A stretch of 64,000 bases of DNA from contig BCHH01000004.1 in assembly GCA_001599595.1 (NCBI GenBank), positions 1,381,997 through 1,445,996 on the forward strand. The letters run 5' to 3'. Each line of letters begins with the position of its first letter. The first letter of the stretch is position 1. The notes beneath the pieces are model-generated. The model saw only the letters and a program-made list of their open reading frames with translations, was not told the origin of the DNA and searched no databases. Source of the stretch: Beverwykella pulmonaria (taxonomy: Eukaryota; Ascomycota; Dothideomycetes; Pleosporales; Melanommataceae). The translations under genes and the position numbers were made by a program. Shown here in pieces: positions 10,963-22,100 of the stretch.

Positions 10963-11678
10963 TTTGGGATAGATTTGAGGAGTAACGTGTGTTCAGTGCA
11001 GCATATTGCATCACTCGTAGGGACGCGTTCGTTTTGACTATACTGCGACCCTCAACTTCCGGCAACGAGTTCCGGTCATGTTCCGACACAGCTGGTGGAT
11101 CCGACGTGCCGCTCGTAGTGATATAGTCACACCGAGACCGAGCAGCGCACGATTCTGAGCGGTTTGCTTAGCATTGCCGACGAGACGTCCAAACGGTACA
11201 ATTGCAGCCAACAGTGGGCCGTCTAACGGGCCGACCTGAGCTGTCGGATGGGCCATGGTCAACCTAGTCTAGCGCATGCGAGTTTGCCGACGAGATGCGA
11301 GGTTTTCCTCGCATCGAACCCCGCTGCGCTCCACAAACAATCCCCCAAGCCCGACCCGGCACCTCCATGGGGAGATGACGCCACATGGAGTTCCCCAGTC
11401 CAGCACTTGAGGCGTGCGTTGAACTTCTGCAAGCATCTGAAGGCGCGCGTGGTGCCTCGCTCTTGACTCGTGCCTCCGCCCCAGATACAGACGGTCGGAA
11501 GCGACGAGTCGCGCTTGGGACCGGTGCCCTGGGCTATGGGGAGCGTTGCATGCCCAGAAACACGTTTAAAGAGACATTGTTCCCCAGGTTTAGGATCACC
11601 ATCGTGGAGTCTACAGCTTTCCAGATCTAGTAAACCAGTCTTTCGCTGTCTCAAAGTTCCTTCGTTCACGCCATCACG
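10963..11678. promoter_or_regulatory. Divergent promoter between aldolase and permease
   Basis: A 716-bp gap between divergent start codons. It contains a perfect 9-bp inverted repeat with a 4-bp spacer, GATGCGAGG-TTTT-CCTCGCATC, at 11294-11315. A 12-bp direct repeat, TTGCCGACGAGA, occurs at 11174-11185 and 11284-11295, the second copy abutting the palindrome. These are candidate regulator sites for co-control of the two genes. Confidence 0.5.
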
Positions 11679-13396
11679 ATGACAGGCTTCGCCCGCGCTA
11701 AGGAAGATAGACCGACTCCATCGGAAGTCGTAAGTGTCCCAATCCGGCGTCGCCATCCTGTCGTCAATTGATACTAACATCCTACAGTACAACTGGAGAG
11801 TGTACATGTCGGCCCTCGTCATCTCCATGGGCGTGCTGGCCTATGGGTACGACTCCGCCTTCATCGGAACCACCATCAACACAAAATCCTTCAAGCGCGA
11901 CTTTGGTCTCACCAACATGAGCGTATCAGAAGCAAATAATGTTAATAGTAATTTAACATCCATATGTACGTCATAGACATATCTGTCACCCCAATGTTTA
12001 AAATCTAATCAGATTCACAGATTCAGCTGGCGGATTCTTCGGTGCCTTCTTCGCCTTCTTTTCCCTCGAGCTCCTCGGCCGCCGCATGACGGTCGTTCTC
12101 TCTGACATCATCTTCCTCATCGGTGCGATTCTCTGTACAGTCCCCAAGCATGAGCTCGGTATGGTGTATGCTGGTCGTCTCCTCACTGGACTCGGCGTTG
12201 GTGGCATCGCAGCCGTCTCCCCCATCTACATCTCCGAGATTGCTCCACCCGCCATTCGTGGGCGCCTCACTGGCTTCTTCGAGTCATTTTACCAGACAGG
12301 AGCTGTGATTGGATTTTGGATCAACTATGGCATGACGCACACTGTCAGCGTCAACTCTTCGACAACATGGCGCATCCCCATGGCCGTACAGCTGATCCCG
12401 GCCGGCCTCCTAGCCCTCATGATTCCAGTTCTCAAGGAGTCGCCTACCTGGCTTCTGAAGCAAGGCCGTGAGGAAGAGGCATATGCTGTGTACGGCTACC
12501 TCCGCAATCTTCCCGTCAACCACAACTACATCGCGGAAGATGTGGCCTTCATCAAACAACAGATCGCTGTGGAACGCGCGACTGTTACCGGCAAGGAGAC
12601 CCCGACCTTGAAGGAGTTCTTGCGAGGTGCGCTTAGGGAGGCATTTTCCAAGGGCATGCGCAACCGCTTCCTTCTCGTCTTCATCATGTTCATGTGGCAA
12701 GCCTGGTCCGGCGCCGCTGCCATCAATTACTACTCACCCACAATCTTCAAGTCCATTGGTCTCACTGATGTCACGCTCTGGACCGGTGTCTACGGCATCA
12801 TCAAAGCCGTTGGATCCATCATCTTCTTTACCTTCTTCATTGACTCCTTTGGACGCAAGTGGCCCTGGATCATCTCATCCCTTCTGTGCGCGTTCTGCCA
12901 GTACTATCTTGCCGCCTATATCGCGATCGGCAAGCCCGTCGCGGGTGTCCAGCAATCCACATCTACCATTGCGGGCGGCAAGGCTGCAACAGCATTCATT
13001 ATGATTTTCGGGGCCGCATGGTCATTCGGTGCAAACGGCCTTCCCTGGATTATCTCCTCAGAAATCTTCCCTTCCTCCCTCCGCTCCATCTCCGGCCCCT
13101 TCGCCGGAATGAGTGTCTGGCTCTGGACATTCATAGTCACTAAGTCACTCCCCGATATGTACACCAGCATGGGCTACGGCGTATATGTCTTCTTTGCTAG
13201 TTGTCTAGTCTTGGCGAGTATCTACGCATACTTCTTTATTCACGAGACCAAAGGGCTGCGCATGGATCAGATGGACCATTTGTTTGGGTTTGAGCGGGCG
13301 GAGACAGTGGACGCGCCGTTGGCGAAGGTGGATTATGAGAGTGATAGGGGGATAGAGAAGGATACTCTTGATGTAAGCCAGAAGGAGGTCGCGTAA
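11679..13396 (+). CDS. MFS sugar/quinate-type permease
   Basis: Twelve-helix plasma-membrane proton symporter of the sugar porter family, 534 residues. Exons are 11679-11729, 11788-11965 and 12021-13396; introns of 58 and 55 bp. The N-terminus (KEDRPTPSEVYNWRVY then GYDSAFIGTT) closely follows the pattern of the fungal quinate permeases QutD and Qa-y. Sugar-porter motifs are present: GRLLTGLGVGG with PIYISEIAPPAIRGRL after helix 4, ESPTWLLKQGREEEA at the start of the central loop, and FGRKWPW between helices 8 and 9. The C-terminal tail is short and acidic. The likely cargo is a hydroxylated cyclic acid such as quinate, or a sugar acid; which one is not shown by sequence. It is divergent from the DapA-family gene, so uptake and first breakdown may be co-regulated. 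Confidence 0.92.
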
Positions 13397-13676
13397 ATGT
13401 TCGATGAAATGTTTGGCAAGGAAAGGGTTCCTAGGCTGGAAGATCATAAATGAGTCATGAAATATCGTTTAATTCGTGCTTCTCACTATTCATAGCTCTA
13501 TCTCTAATTGTATTTCATGCGCCTCCTTGGCGATGTCACGGATGCATGCCGAAGTATACCCATCGATACCGGTTGGATAAAACATCTTCGCACGCAGCGA
13601 ATGGAGGGGACGATAGTACATATGATATGTATGGTATCTCGAAGTTTTGAAACCATGACGCTGAGTCCGCAAGGAT

Positions 13677-15604
13677 CTACAATTTGCTTCTTCCCTCGGC
13701 CTTTATTCGAGCGTGGTATCGATCTCGCATTTCTCTCCTCAGCATCTTTCCAGACGGTGTTCTTGGGATCTGGCGGTGTCAGTTTTACAACATGATTTCA
13801 GAGAAGATGCAGAACATACTGAGTCCACGGCTTCCACACCGCCAGTAAGCCACTTGTGTTTGCTCAACCGCTGCTTCACCCACTCGTCCAACTTCTTGGC
13901 CACATTTTCCTCCCCCTGCTTCACCCCCTCGCTCGTCAGCACCACCCACGCTCGCACAAACAAACTCCCATCTCCGCGTCTATTGTCCACGCCAGCTACA
14001 CACGCATCACGAACCAGACCTTCCGGGTGTTCCAGCAGTGTATCCTCGACCTCTGTGGCGGCCACTTGCAATCCCTTGACCTTGATCATCTCCTTTAGCC
14101 GATCTAGGTAATGAATAACATCCTTCTCATCACGCATGACCAAATCACCCGTCCTCAGCCACCCGGGCTCAGTAAAGATTTCCGCCGTCGCAGCTGCATC
14201 CTTGAAGTACCCCGGCGTAACCACATTACCCCTAGCCCACAGCTCACCTTTCTCTCCCTTTGGTACATCCTTCAGCGTCTCGGGATCAACAACGCGTCCT
14301 TCCATCCCAGGAAGCAAATACCCAATCGTTCCCGGCGGCGCAGCCTCCAAACCGAAAATCCCTGGTGCAGCGGGGCTCGCGATACTTGCTGCCTCGCTCA
14401 AACCATACCCGCTTGGAATCGGCATCCCCGCTCCCTGGGGCAACTTCTTCGCAAGCTGGAAGGCGACGTCAGGTGGGAGATACGCGGCGCCGCTCATCGC
14501 ACCTACCACAGAACTCAGATCGTATTTCTCCGTCAACGGGCTCTGTGCGAGCTGTCTTACGAGCGGGGGCACCAGCGGCAGAACCGTAAGTTTATACTTT
14601 TCTATGCTCTTAAGCGCGAGCTCAACGTCCCATTTCGGTAAGAGGACATTCGTGAGGGGTTGCAGATTGACGCGGAGAATCCATAGGATCATGCCGTACG
14701 AGTGGTACATTGGGATAACGCCGAGGACGCGGTGAGGAGTCAGAGGCTCGGTGCCAGTGTAGAGCGCGCCTTGGACGCCGGTGATCATGCCTTGGAAACC
14801 AGAGTGTAGCCCGTTTTTGTGCGAGATCATCATTGCTTTGGGGAGGCCCGAGGTACCGGAGGACTGGAAGAGGTATGCCATTCTGTCACCGCCGAGGAGT
14901 TTGCGCGGGACTTCGGGGAGGGTGTTTCCGAGGCGGACGAGCGACTCGATAGTGGCGTATCCAGAAACCGTATCCAGCGTTGCGTTGTCACTGAGCACAA
15001 CAATCTTCCTCGGATCCAAGATGAGGCGCAAGGGTGACGCTTTGTCGTTTTCCCCACTCCCCAATTTCAACGCCTCACGCAGCACAGGAAGAAGAGACTC
15101 ATGGCACATCAAACTCGAGATCTGCATCTTCCGCAGCACCCACCAGAGCTCATATGGCGTACTCGCCGGACTGATGCCGCCAAACACCAATTCTGACCTA
15201 AAACACGCGTGCGCCACCATCGGGTAATGGACGTGGTTGCGTGAAAACAGGCCAATGATCTCGCCCTCCTCTTTGTCGTTCACTGGGCTTTTGCCAAGAC
15301 CTAGTGGATTCGGGCCGTCATACCGAAATACACGTGCTAGTGCGCAGACGCGGGCGTAGAATGCGTGGAGCGTTACTGTTTCTTCAGTGGCAGCATTAAT
15401 GAACAGAGGGTAGTCTGGGGGAAGCGGGTTATTAGGGGGAAAGCAGAAATCGTGGATGTTGAGGTCGGGTGGTGAGGGTGGGAAGGGGCCATATGGTGAC
15501 CTGAAGATGGGATCGGAGTGAGGCCGGTACTTGTGCTTGTGTGGATCTGGTGCGTTTGGGCCGAGAAAACGGGACCAATGGGGCTTGAGGATGTCGGGTG
15601 TCAT
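13677..15604 (-). CDS. Peroxisomal acyl/aryl-CoA ligase (AMP-binding, 4-coumarate-CoA-ligase-like)
   Basis: ANL-superfamily enzyme that adenylates a carboxylic acid and transfers it to CoA, 625 residues. Exons are 15604-13820 and 13769-13677; the 50-bp intron (GTATGT..CAG) lies 31 codons before the stop. The P-loop SSGTSGLPK is at 248-256, GYGLSE at 399-404, TGDL at 486-489 and the hinge region DRLKEMIKVKG at 501-511. The second exon supplies PRTPSGK with the catalytic Lys603, and the C-terminal tripeptide SKL, a canonical PTS1 signal. If the intron is retained the frame runs on for 26 other residues to a stop at 13739, losing both Lys603 and SKL. Substrate could be a phenylpropanoid, medium-chain or aromatic acid. 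Neighbouring P450s and the acid permease favour an aromatic or plant-derived acid. Confidence 0.93.
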
Positions 15605-17406
15605 TATTTAGATTTTGGGTGAATGGTGTTGCAAACGTTGAGATTTGAAAGACTAAAGAACTCCAAGACCAGAAAAGAGAGCGAGTTAGTTACATGTCCT
15701 CATCTTGTTGTGGAAGTCGGAATAATTGATCTTCGGAGATCCCGAGGTGGCCACGTTCCCCGCGTTGGGGATGACATGCAGCCGACGAGTAAGCCAATCA
15801 TGAAATGGTTCGTCCGAGCAAACCAATCATGGAAGTTGTCGTCGGTAATATGAAGGCAGGAGGAATGACAATACTCGTACGAATTCAAATCGATATTCGA
15901 GGAATGGAGAATTAAATTACTAGATTGTAAGAGGGGATTCGAGTCTGGTGAAGTTGGGGCGGATTTGTCAGTCACACTACTGAATGCCCTACACCACCTT
16001 GATCGACGAGCTTCAATGCTGTACCATTGCCTAGAATACCAATACATACAATCTGTTTAGCCTCCCGACACTTGCAGTGGCTCTTTCATTTTACTTTGGC
16101 TGCAACCTTGATATTCCGGTACCAGTTGTTACAAGCATCATCCCTTCCGACCCTTACCCTACGACTGGTATTTTATCCCTTCTAACTAGGATATCTCAAT
16201 ATAACTAGAATTAACGAACTTCCCTCGCATGAATTACACTGCTTTCACATTCTATGCCCGTGCTTGAAATCTCTGTATCTGAAGTCCTTGTAAAACTCCT
16301 AGGCCCCGGGCTTCCGGTTTTCCACGCCTCTAGTCATATCCCACATCTGCGTGGTATCAAATGAAGTTGGGCTACATCCCGGGGGACAGTTATTTATTTG
16401 CGACCGAGGAAGTAAATGATATGTATGGTAGCCATGCTGGTAATGAGGATTCCCAGGCAGACTCAATCACAGACTGGATCATTGGGATAACCATGGCTAT
16501 GATGACGTGGGGATCGTGCATTAGAGGGGTGGAGAAAGCCATGCAGACCGCAGAAGTGATGACTGTAATGGAAGGATGTAGAAAATGTAGTTGACTTACA
16601 AGGTCCTGACAAGTATGGGCGCGAAGAGTCGTTGCGCTATTTGCCAATCAAGCGACGCCATTTTCTACGTAGGAAGCAGGCATATCGATACAACTATCAC
16701 TGTTGGTACTTGTGGGCTTGTACACATATTGACCTACAGCTTTGTTTGAAGTAGAATGGTATTGTCTCACGCTGCTGCCATTGATCGGCAATACTTGAAA
16801 AGATATGAGAAGGAACGACCAGGAAATCTGCTTGGTTACATGTGACCTTACTTCGGCTACCACCGTTGGATATAAATGACACCAATAACCCAACGCAACG
16901 CTTTCTGTTCAATGAGTAACACACAAACCTGTAATAGTTTCCCGCGAAACCCTGAAGTGAGTGGAAAGTACTGTGGTAGAGGAAAGGTGTGTGATATAGA
17001 AAATCACAAAGGTGGAAGGCGACTCGCAGCCATGCGATGTCTGAAGCAGCAATGCACTGAGGGAGGGGGAGAATCAAGGTGGAGGTTTGGCAGTAGACTG
17101 TTTCAATTTCGTTGTATCTAGCTACCAAATGAAAGAAAGAAAGATGTACGATGAAAGGCAGAAGAAATATTCGTGATCTCATTGGGGTTCGATTGTCGAT
17201 TCCTTCCGTTCGTTGATTATGGATGGGCGTGGTGTTCGGATGCCCATATATATGCCGCGTTGAGTGATGACGAAGCAAGCAGCTGACAGGGAAACCAAGA
17301 CCCGTTCCCTGCACCATGCACCCAAGCCTTCAACCCGTGCCTAAGGTGGATTTAAGCAAAGTAGCTCTTCGCTACGGCGCAGTACTTACTCTTCCTCAGT
17401 TGCCGT
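15605..17406. other. Gene-free intergenic stretch
   Basis: About 1.8 kb between the CoA ligase start and the 3' end of the second P450. It holds the ligase promoter. A 206-codon minus-strand frame at 16697-17317 has no domain, no clear codon signal and no homologue I recognise, so I do not call it. Confidence 0.6.
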
Positions 17407-19175
17407 TCACATGGCATTCGTCCTAGCAGCTAGCCTGACCATGAAATCCTCGTTGTATGCAACGCCGCCAGCAACAATGTATTTACCAGGGTCCAACAAC
17501 TGTATCTCGAAGCGACGGACAATCTAGACGATAAGTTAAGCCACACCACTTCAGCAAAGTCAATATCCACATCAACTCACCTCAGGCAGAAGCTTATACA
17601 TCTCCATGATAGCAATGTCCCTCCCCAAACACACGCGCGGCCCGACCCCGAATGTGAACTGCGCAGCCTCAAGCTCAAAGTCTCTCTTCTTATTCTCCAA
17701 CCATCTTTCTGGCTTGAACGTCTCCGCGTCTTCGCCGTATAGCTTTTTATCGCGCTGCACAACATACGAATTGGACGTGATCTCGGTGCCCTCGGGTATG
17801 AAGTAGCCATCAATAAGCTTCCCGCCCGCCGGGGCCACCCGCGCGAAGAGACCGGTGGCGGGAGGCTCTAAGCGCAAGCTTTCTTTGATGCATGCCGCAA
17901 AGAATGGGAGGTGATTTCTTGTCTCCTCATATTGGATGGGTGTGGAGAGATGTCCAGCCCGTCCTGCATTCTCGATTTCTTCGCGAGCGCGACGTAGGGC
18001 AGCTTCATTGAGAGAAAGAAATCGAAGGGTGCAGCCAAGTGCTGTGCCGGTCGTATCAGCGCCCGCTTGGATGAGTAGAGTTACATGAGCGCGTTTTTGG
18101 GATGGAGTGAGAGGCGAGCCGTCTGTGAAACGGGCATCGAGACAACTAGAGATAAATAAGATTTATGAATTTGATAGTGTTGAGAGACTTACTGTTGCAT
18201 GAAGTCTGGCTTGTTCTCAAATGGCTTTTCATTATTCTTTTTCTCCCTCTCTGAGACCTGGCGATCAGCCTCGCACATCAACCAGCCCATTCCTGAATCA
18301 TTCGATGTGGTGGGCAGGAACCAGGGTCCAACGACTGGATGCTTGAGAATGTGCTCTCTGAAGAATCGGAACCTCGATGCAAACCCGAAGAAACCCAGTC
18401 CTTGGCGCCAGTTTCGTAAGATATCCTTCTCATCTCGCTGGTTCTTCACGCAGCCGAACGGTTCTGTGAAGGAAATCATGCTCATGATATCCGCGGCAAA
18501 CTCTGCCACTTTGTCACTTAGACAAATCATGCTCTTCGCCGCGGCATGTTCGTGCATCTTCGCAACGAACAGATTCACCTGCTCATCGAAGCGGTGCTCC
18601 CATGTCTTTTTGAGCTGGCCAATGGTCCACGGGGCATTGGAAAGTGCTTTTCGAAGAGCCCTATGCTGCTCACCATCAATGGTAGTGAAAAGATGTGGTG
18701 GACCCAGTGTACCCGAGGCATACACTGCAGCTTTAGTATTGCACTTCGGGTCCCAGTAGATATCTTTCAGTGCCGAAGGTCTGGGGAACAGAAGCATAGT
18801 AGGCGATAAGCGGATTGGCCGGTCAGCTATCTCTCATTAGCAACAGAGGGATCAGCGCTGCATAAAGGACAAGATATACAGGGCGTAGGGCAACAGATTA
18901 AAGTGAGGAGAAAGTGGGGATGGGCGTAACGCAGACGTACTTCCATACTTTTTTACAAGATACATGAAGAAATCTGGCTCTTTCTTCTTGATCGATACGA
19001 GGGCGCCGATGACCGAGAAAGAAGTGGCATACCACAGTCCGGGGAATTTCGATAGAGGATGGAGATATTGAAGATATAAAATGCGAGAAAATAGAGCTAG
19101 AAAAACGGCTGCGAAGGCTACGAGTACAAAATCCGTAGGACTTGCCGTGAGATTGATTCGACTCAAAACTCCCAT
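17407..19175 (-). CDS. Cytochrome P450 monooxygenase (second, pisatin-demethylase/benzoate-hydroxylase-like)
   Basis: Microsomal P450, 516 residues. Exons on the minus strand: 19175-18941, 18826-18193, 18145-17581 and 17523-17407; introns of 114, 47 and 57 bp, all GT..AG. An N-terminal anchor covers residues about 15-35 and a Pro-containing hinge follows (HPLSKFPG). I-helix AGADTT is at 317-322, ESLR at 378-381, PERW at 435-438 and the haem loop FGVGPRVCLG at 455-464 with Cys462. All catalytic elements are intact. The short last exon encodes the C-terminal beta region. The motifs are of the fungal group that includes pisatin demethylase-like and related detoxifying or biosynthetic enzymes; the CYP family is not assigned. 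It closes the visible cluster on the right and would also rely on the reductase at the left edge. Confidence 0.92.
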
Positions 19176-22100
19176 GTTGGATCAATACAACAATTTGGGC
19201 GAGGGTTGGAATGTGAAAATTATGAATGACGAAGAATCATTCTATATATGAGTGTGTGGGAAACTAGTCATACTTATCAATCATTCAAAAATTTTAGCGA
19301 TAATCTTGCGTCTCCGCACTTTGCATCACGCATAGCGCTGATCTTATCCAGGCTTGAGGGCAACAGCATTCACTACCAAATTTATTGATAAGAGTAATGG
19401 TGCAAGATGCTTATCATAACCAAACTCGGAGAGTACAATAACACACCACTCGTACGAGTCAGTTATCAACCTTTGCCGCTCAATCAGGCCAAATCCGAAA
19501 GGACACAGCCTTCCTATTAACAAGTGACTAGTACTATCCATGTGTCATCCATGCATATCTTTAGTTTTCCTACAAATTTCACCTATGCGGTGGGTCGCGC
19601 TAGTCACTTGTTCATGGGAGAGCTGTGTAGTACGCAAATGGGAACTCACTTGGTAGCTCTTTTAATCTCCATTCGCCCACTTCACCCCTCATAACTGAGA
19701 ATCGGAATTCTTTCAAGCCCGAACGTAAAATGGCGGCTCTCATTCGTCATACAGTTCTTCCGACAGTTCCAATACGTTGTCTTTTAGGGGTAGACGTCTG
19801 TTTCAGTTTGAGGACCTCACGCTCTCATGCAGTCTAGCTCCATGCCCTTTTTCCGTTGGCTGCATACTCGTATTCCCAATCATTAAGAGCTTTCCTCACC
19901 AATATGTCGAGCTAGCTAATCATAGAAGGGTAGAGAAAACCATGGGACGTCCCAACACTTTAAGTACATTGCTATATCTCAGGTGCCACACCGCCAACTG
20001 CTAGAATTGATCCTGCGATTTCACTGCCGTTCAGGTGTCCTCATGTAGAGGAATAGATGGGGCGACTCTCTCGTACGACAAAATCTTTTACCGACAACTA
20101 GCCAGATGACGCGAACATGGCCGAATACATGCCTCAGGATTCGAGCGACATAATGCAATATCATGAAGGATGAATAACCCCTATTTTCTGCATTGATAGC
20201 ACTTCTCGATGCGCTTGCTGATTCCGTACGAGAGAATATGAGAATCAATGTTTAACCTTGAACTTTTCTGACAATGGAGAAAAGGGACAGCGGCAGCGGG
20301 ACTACGTCTGTAAGTAAGATAAAGCCAGTAGCGGTGCCGCGGAGACAGCTTGGCTGAACTGAATGCTAGTGTCTTCCTATGTTTTGGAGGTACGATCTTA
20401 CTCAATTTCTACGCCCCCCCACCCCCCCTCAAAAGTATGGAACTGTGGTGAAATGAAGAATTAAAATCTTTCTTGTTCAACCCTCAATTGAAAGGCCATA
20501 AAAATCTGCTTGAATCGAAGACTCGCACAGTGCGGATGCGAGACTGAAAGTTAGCGGGTTCTAATATTCGATTATTCGCTAATGTACTCTCATAAATACC
20601 TTGGGCAGTACTGCAATGATCACTTAAAGTATTGCAAAGACTTGCACGTACCCGTGCAAATCCGCCTGCCCCACAATGAACGGATATTGGGAAAAGGATA
20701 TTTGTGGATTCAAGATAGGTCGATCTTTGGAAAGGGTAATATGGAATTCATTCGCTAAGTAGATTCCATAAGCGATCTCCAAAATGGGATGCACCGAACG
20801 GTAACCTAGGACGAAAATACTCCGTCTACCCGAAACTAATCGCGTATGTGTCGATCATACGCGAATAATACTCTACAAATTGAACATCTGATCGACTAGG
20901 CCTTTTCAAAAAAGATTTAGGATAAATTATAGTATTGTCTCCCCTTCCACATAAGACCCGCAAGAATGATGCATGAGAGAGAATCAAAGACTGCAGGTCA
21001 GATACTACCATTTTCGACATATTGTTGCTAAGCGTCTCTACCAAGTTTTTCACGACTAATATGGACATATAGGGCGATCATGGCGGGTTGGGAAACATTA
21101 AGGATATCAATAGCTCCTTTCCACTTTTCTGATAGCTACTCCCAGCGTTCTCGAGAGATCTGCTCAGATCATCAATGCGTGATGTTATTTCGTGCTTGCG
21201 GGAGTTTTCGCTGGGACTTCCTTGAGAGATGATTGTTCTTAGTGGCTGTAGAACTCATCCCATGAATAATAGGTTTTATCTACACACATGGTGTCGTTGG
21301 GGACTGACGTCCTGAAAGAAGAATTGATTTGAACAATAGCATTGGCACGGAAATGGAAAAGCCTAGCTTGCAAATTCTTCGGATTTCGCTGCTCCGTCGA
21401 CTTCTGCATCGGGTCTCCTCTTTCGGCACCCCATGCGCTGTTTGGTCCGTAAGTCTTCCAAGAACACATCCTCGCGCTTCGTCACAGAATCAAGTTTCAT
21501 GGACTTCAGCCACTATTAGCTGAGCACGCTTCCATCAGGATGCTTTAGCATGGCCACAATTGCCCTGCGAACCCGAAAGACGTGGCACTGTAATGCTACA
21601 GGTACCGTATAACAAGGCAGAATCCACTTGTCATTGGTTCCCGTAGGTCGTACAGCGTGCCCTGAGGGCGTTCTCGGGTACAATAGTTTTGTGGCGCAGC
21701 ACAGTTGCGAGAGAGAGGCTGTTGGGTCCAAGTTCGGGTTTCAAATATTGGGGGCGGGAATATAAACACTGAAAGAATGTGGACAGATGAGATGACAATA
21801 CGACAGACAAAATAATTCTAAAAAGAGGCTGAGGGAATATCTTACTGTAGAGCTAAGAGGTACATCAATTCAGGATCTGCAGCGAGGCTCGCCACAGTTA
21901 CCGATAATCGCTTCGATGGCCCGATCGAGCTTGCCAAGGCTCAAGTGAGAAGTTGCATCATCGGAGAATATCTTCGTCGCATCTTTCAGGCCTCCTATGG
22001 AAGGGTGAGGCTGATTTGCGGTCAAACCAAGCTTTTCAACGTGCCGCACGGCCATGGTAGTGGTCGACTGCTCGTGGCGTTTCCCAGATCAAGTTCTGCA

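Noticed and set aside
16697..17317. 206-codon minus-strand open frame
   Set aside because: No domain, erratic composition, and no introns or promoter features; likely chance in a gene-free gap.
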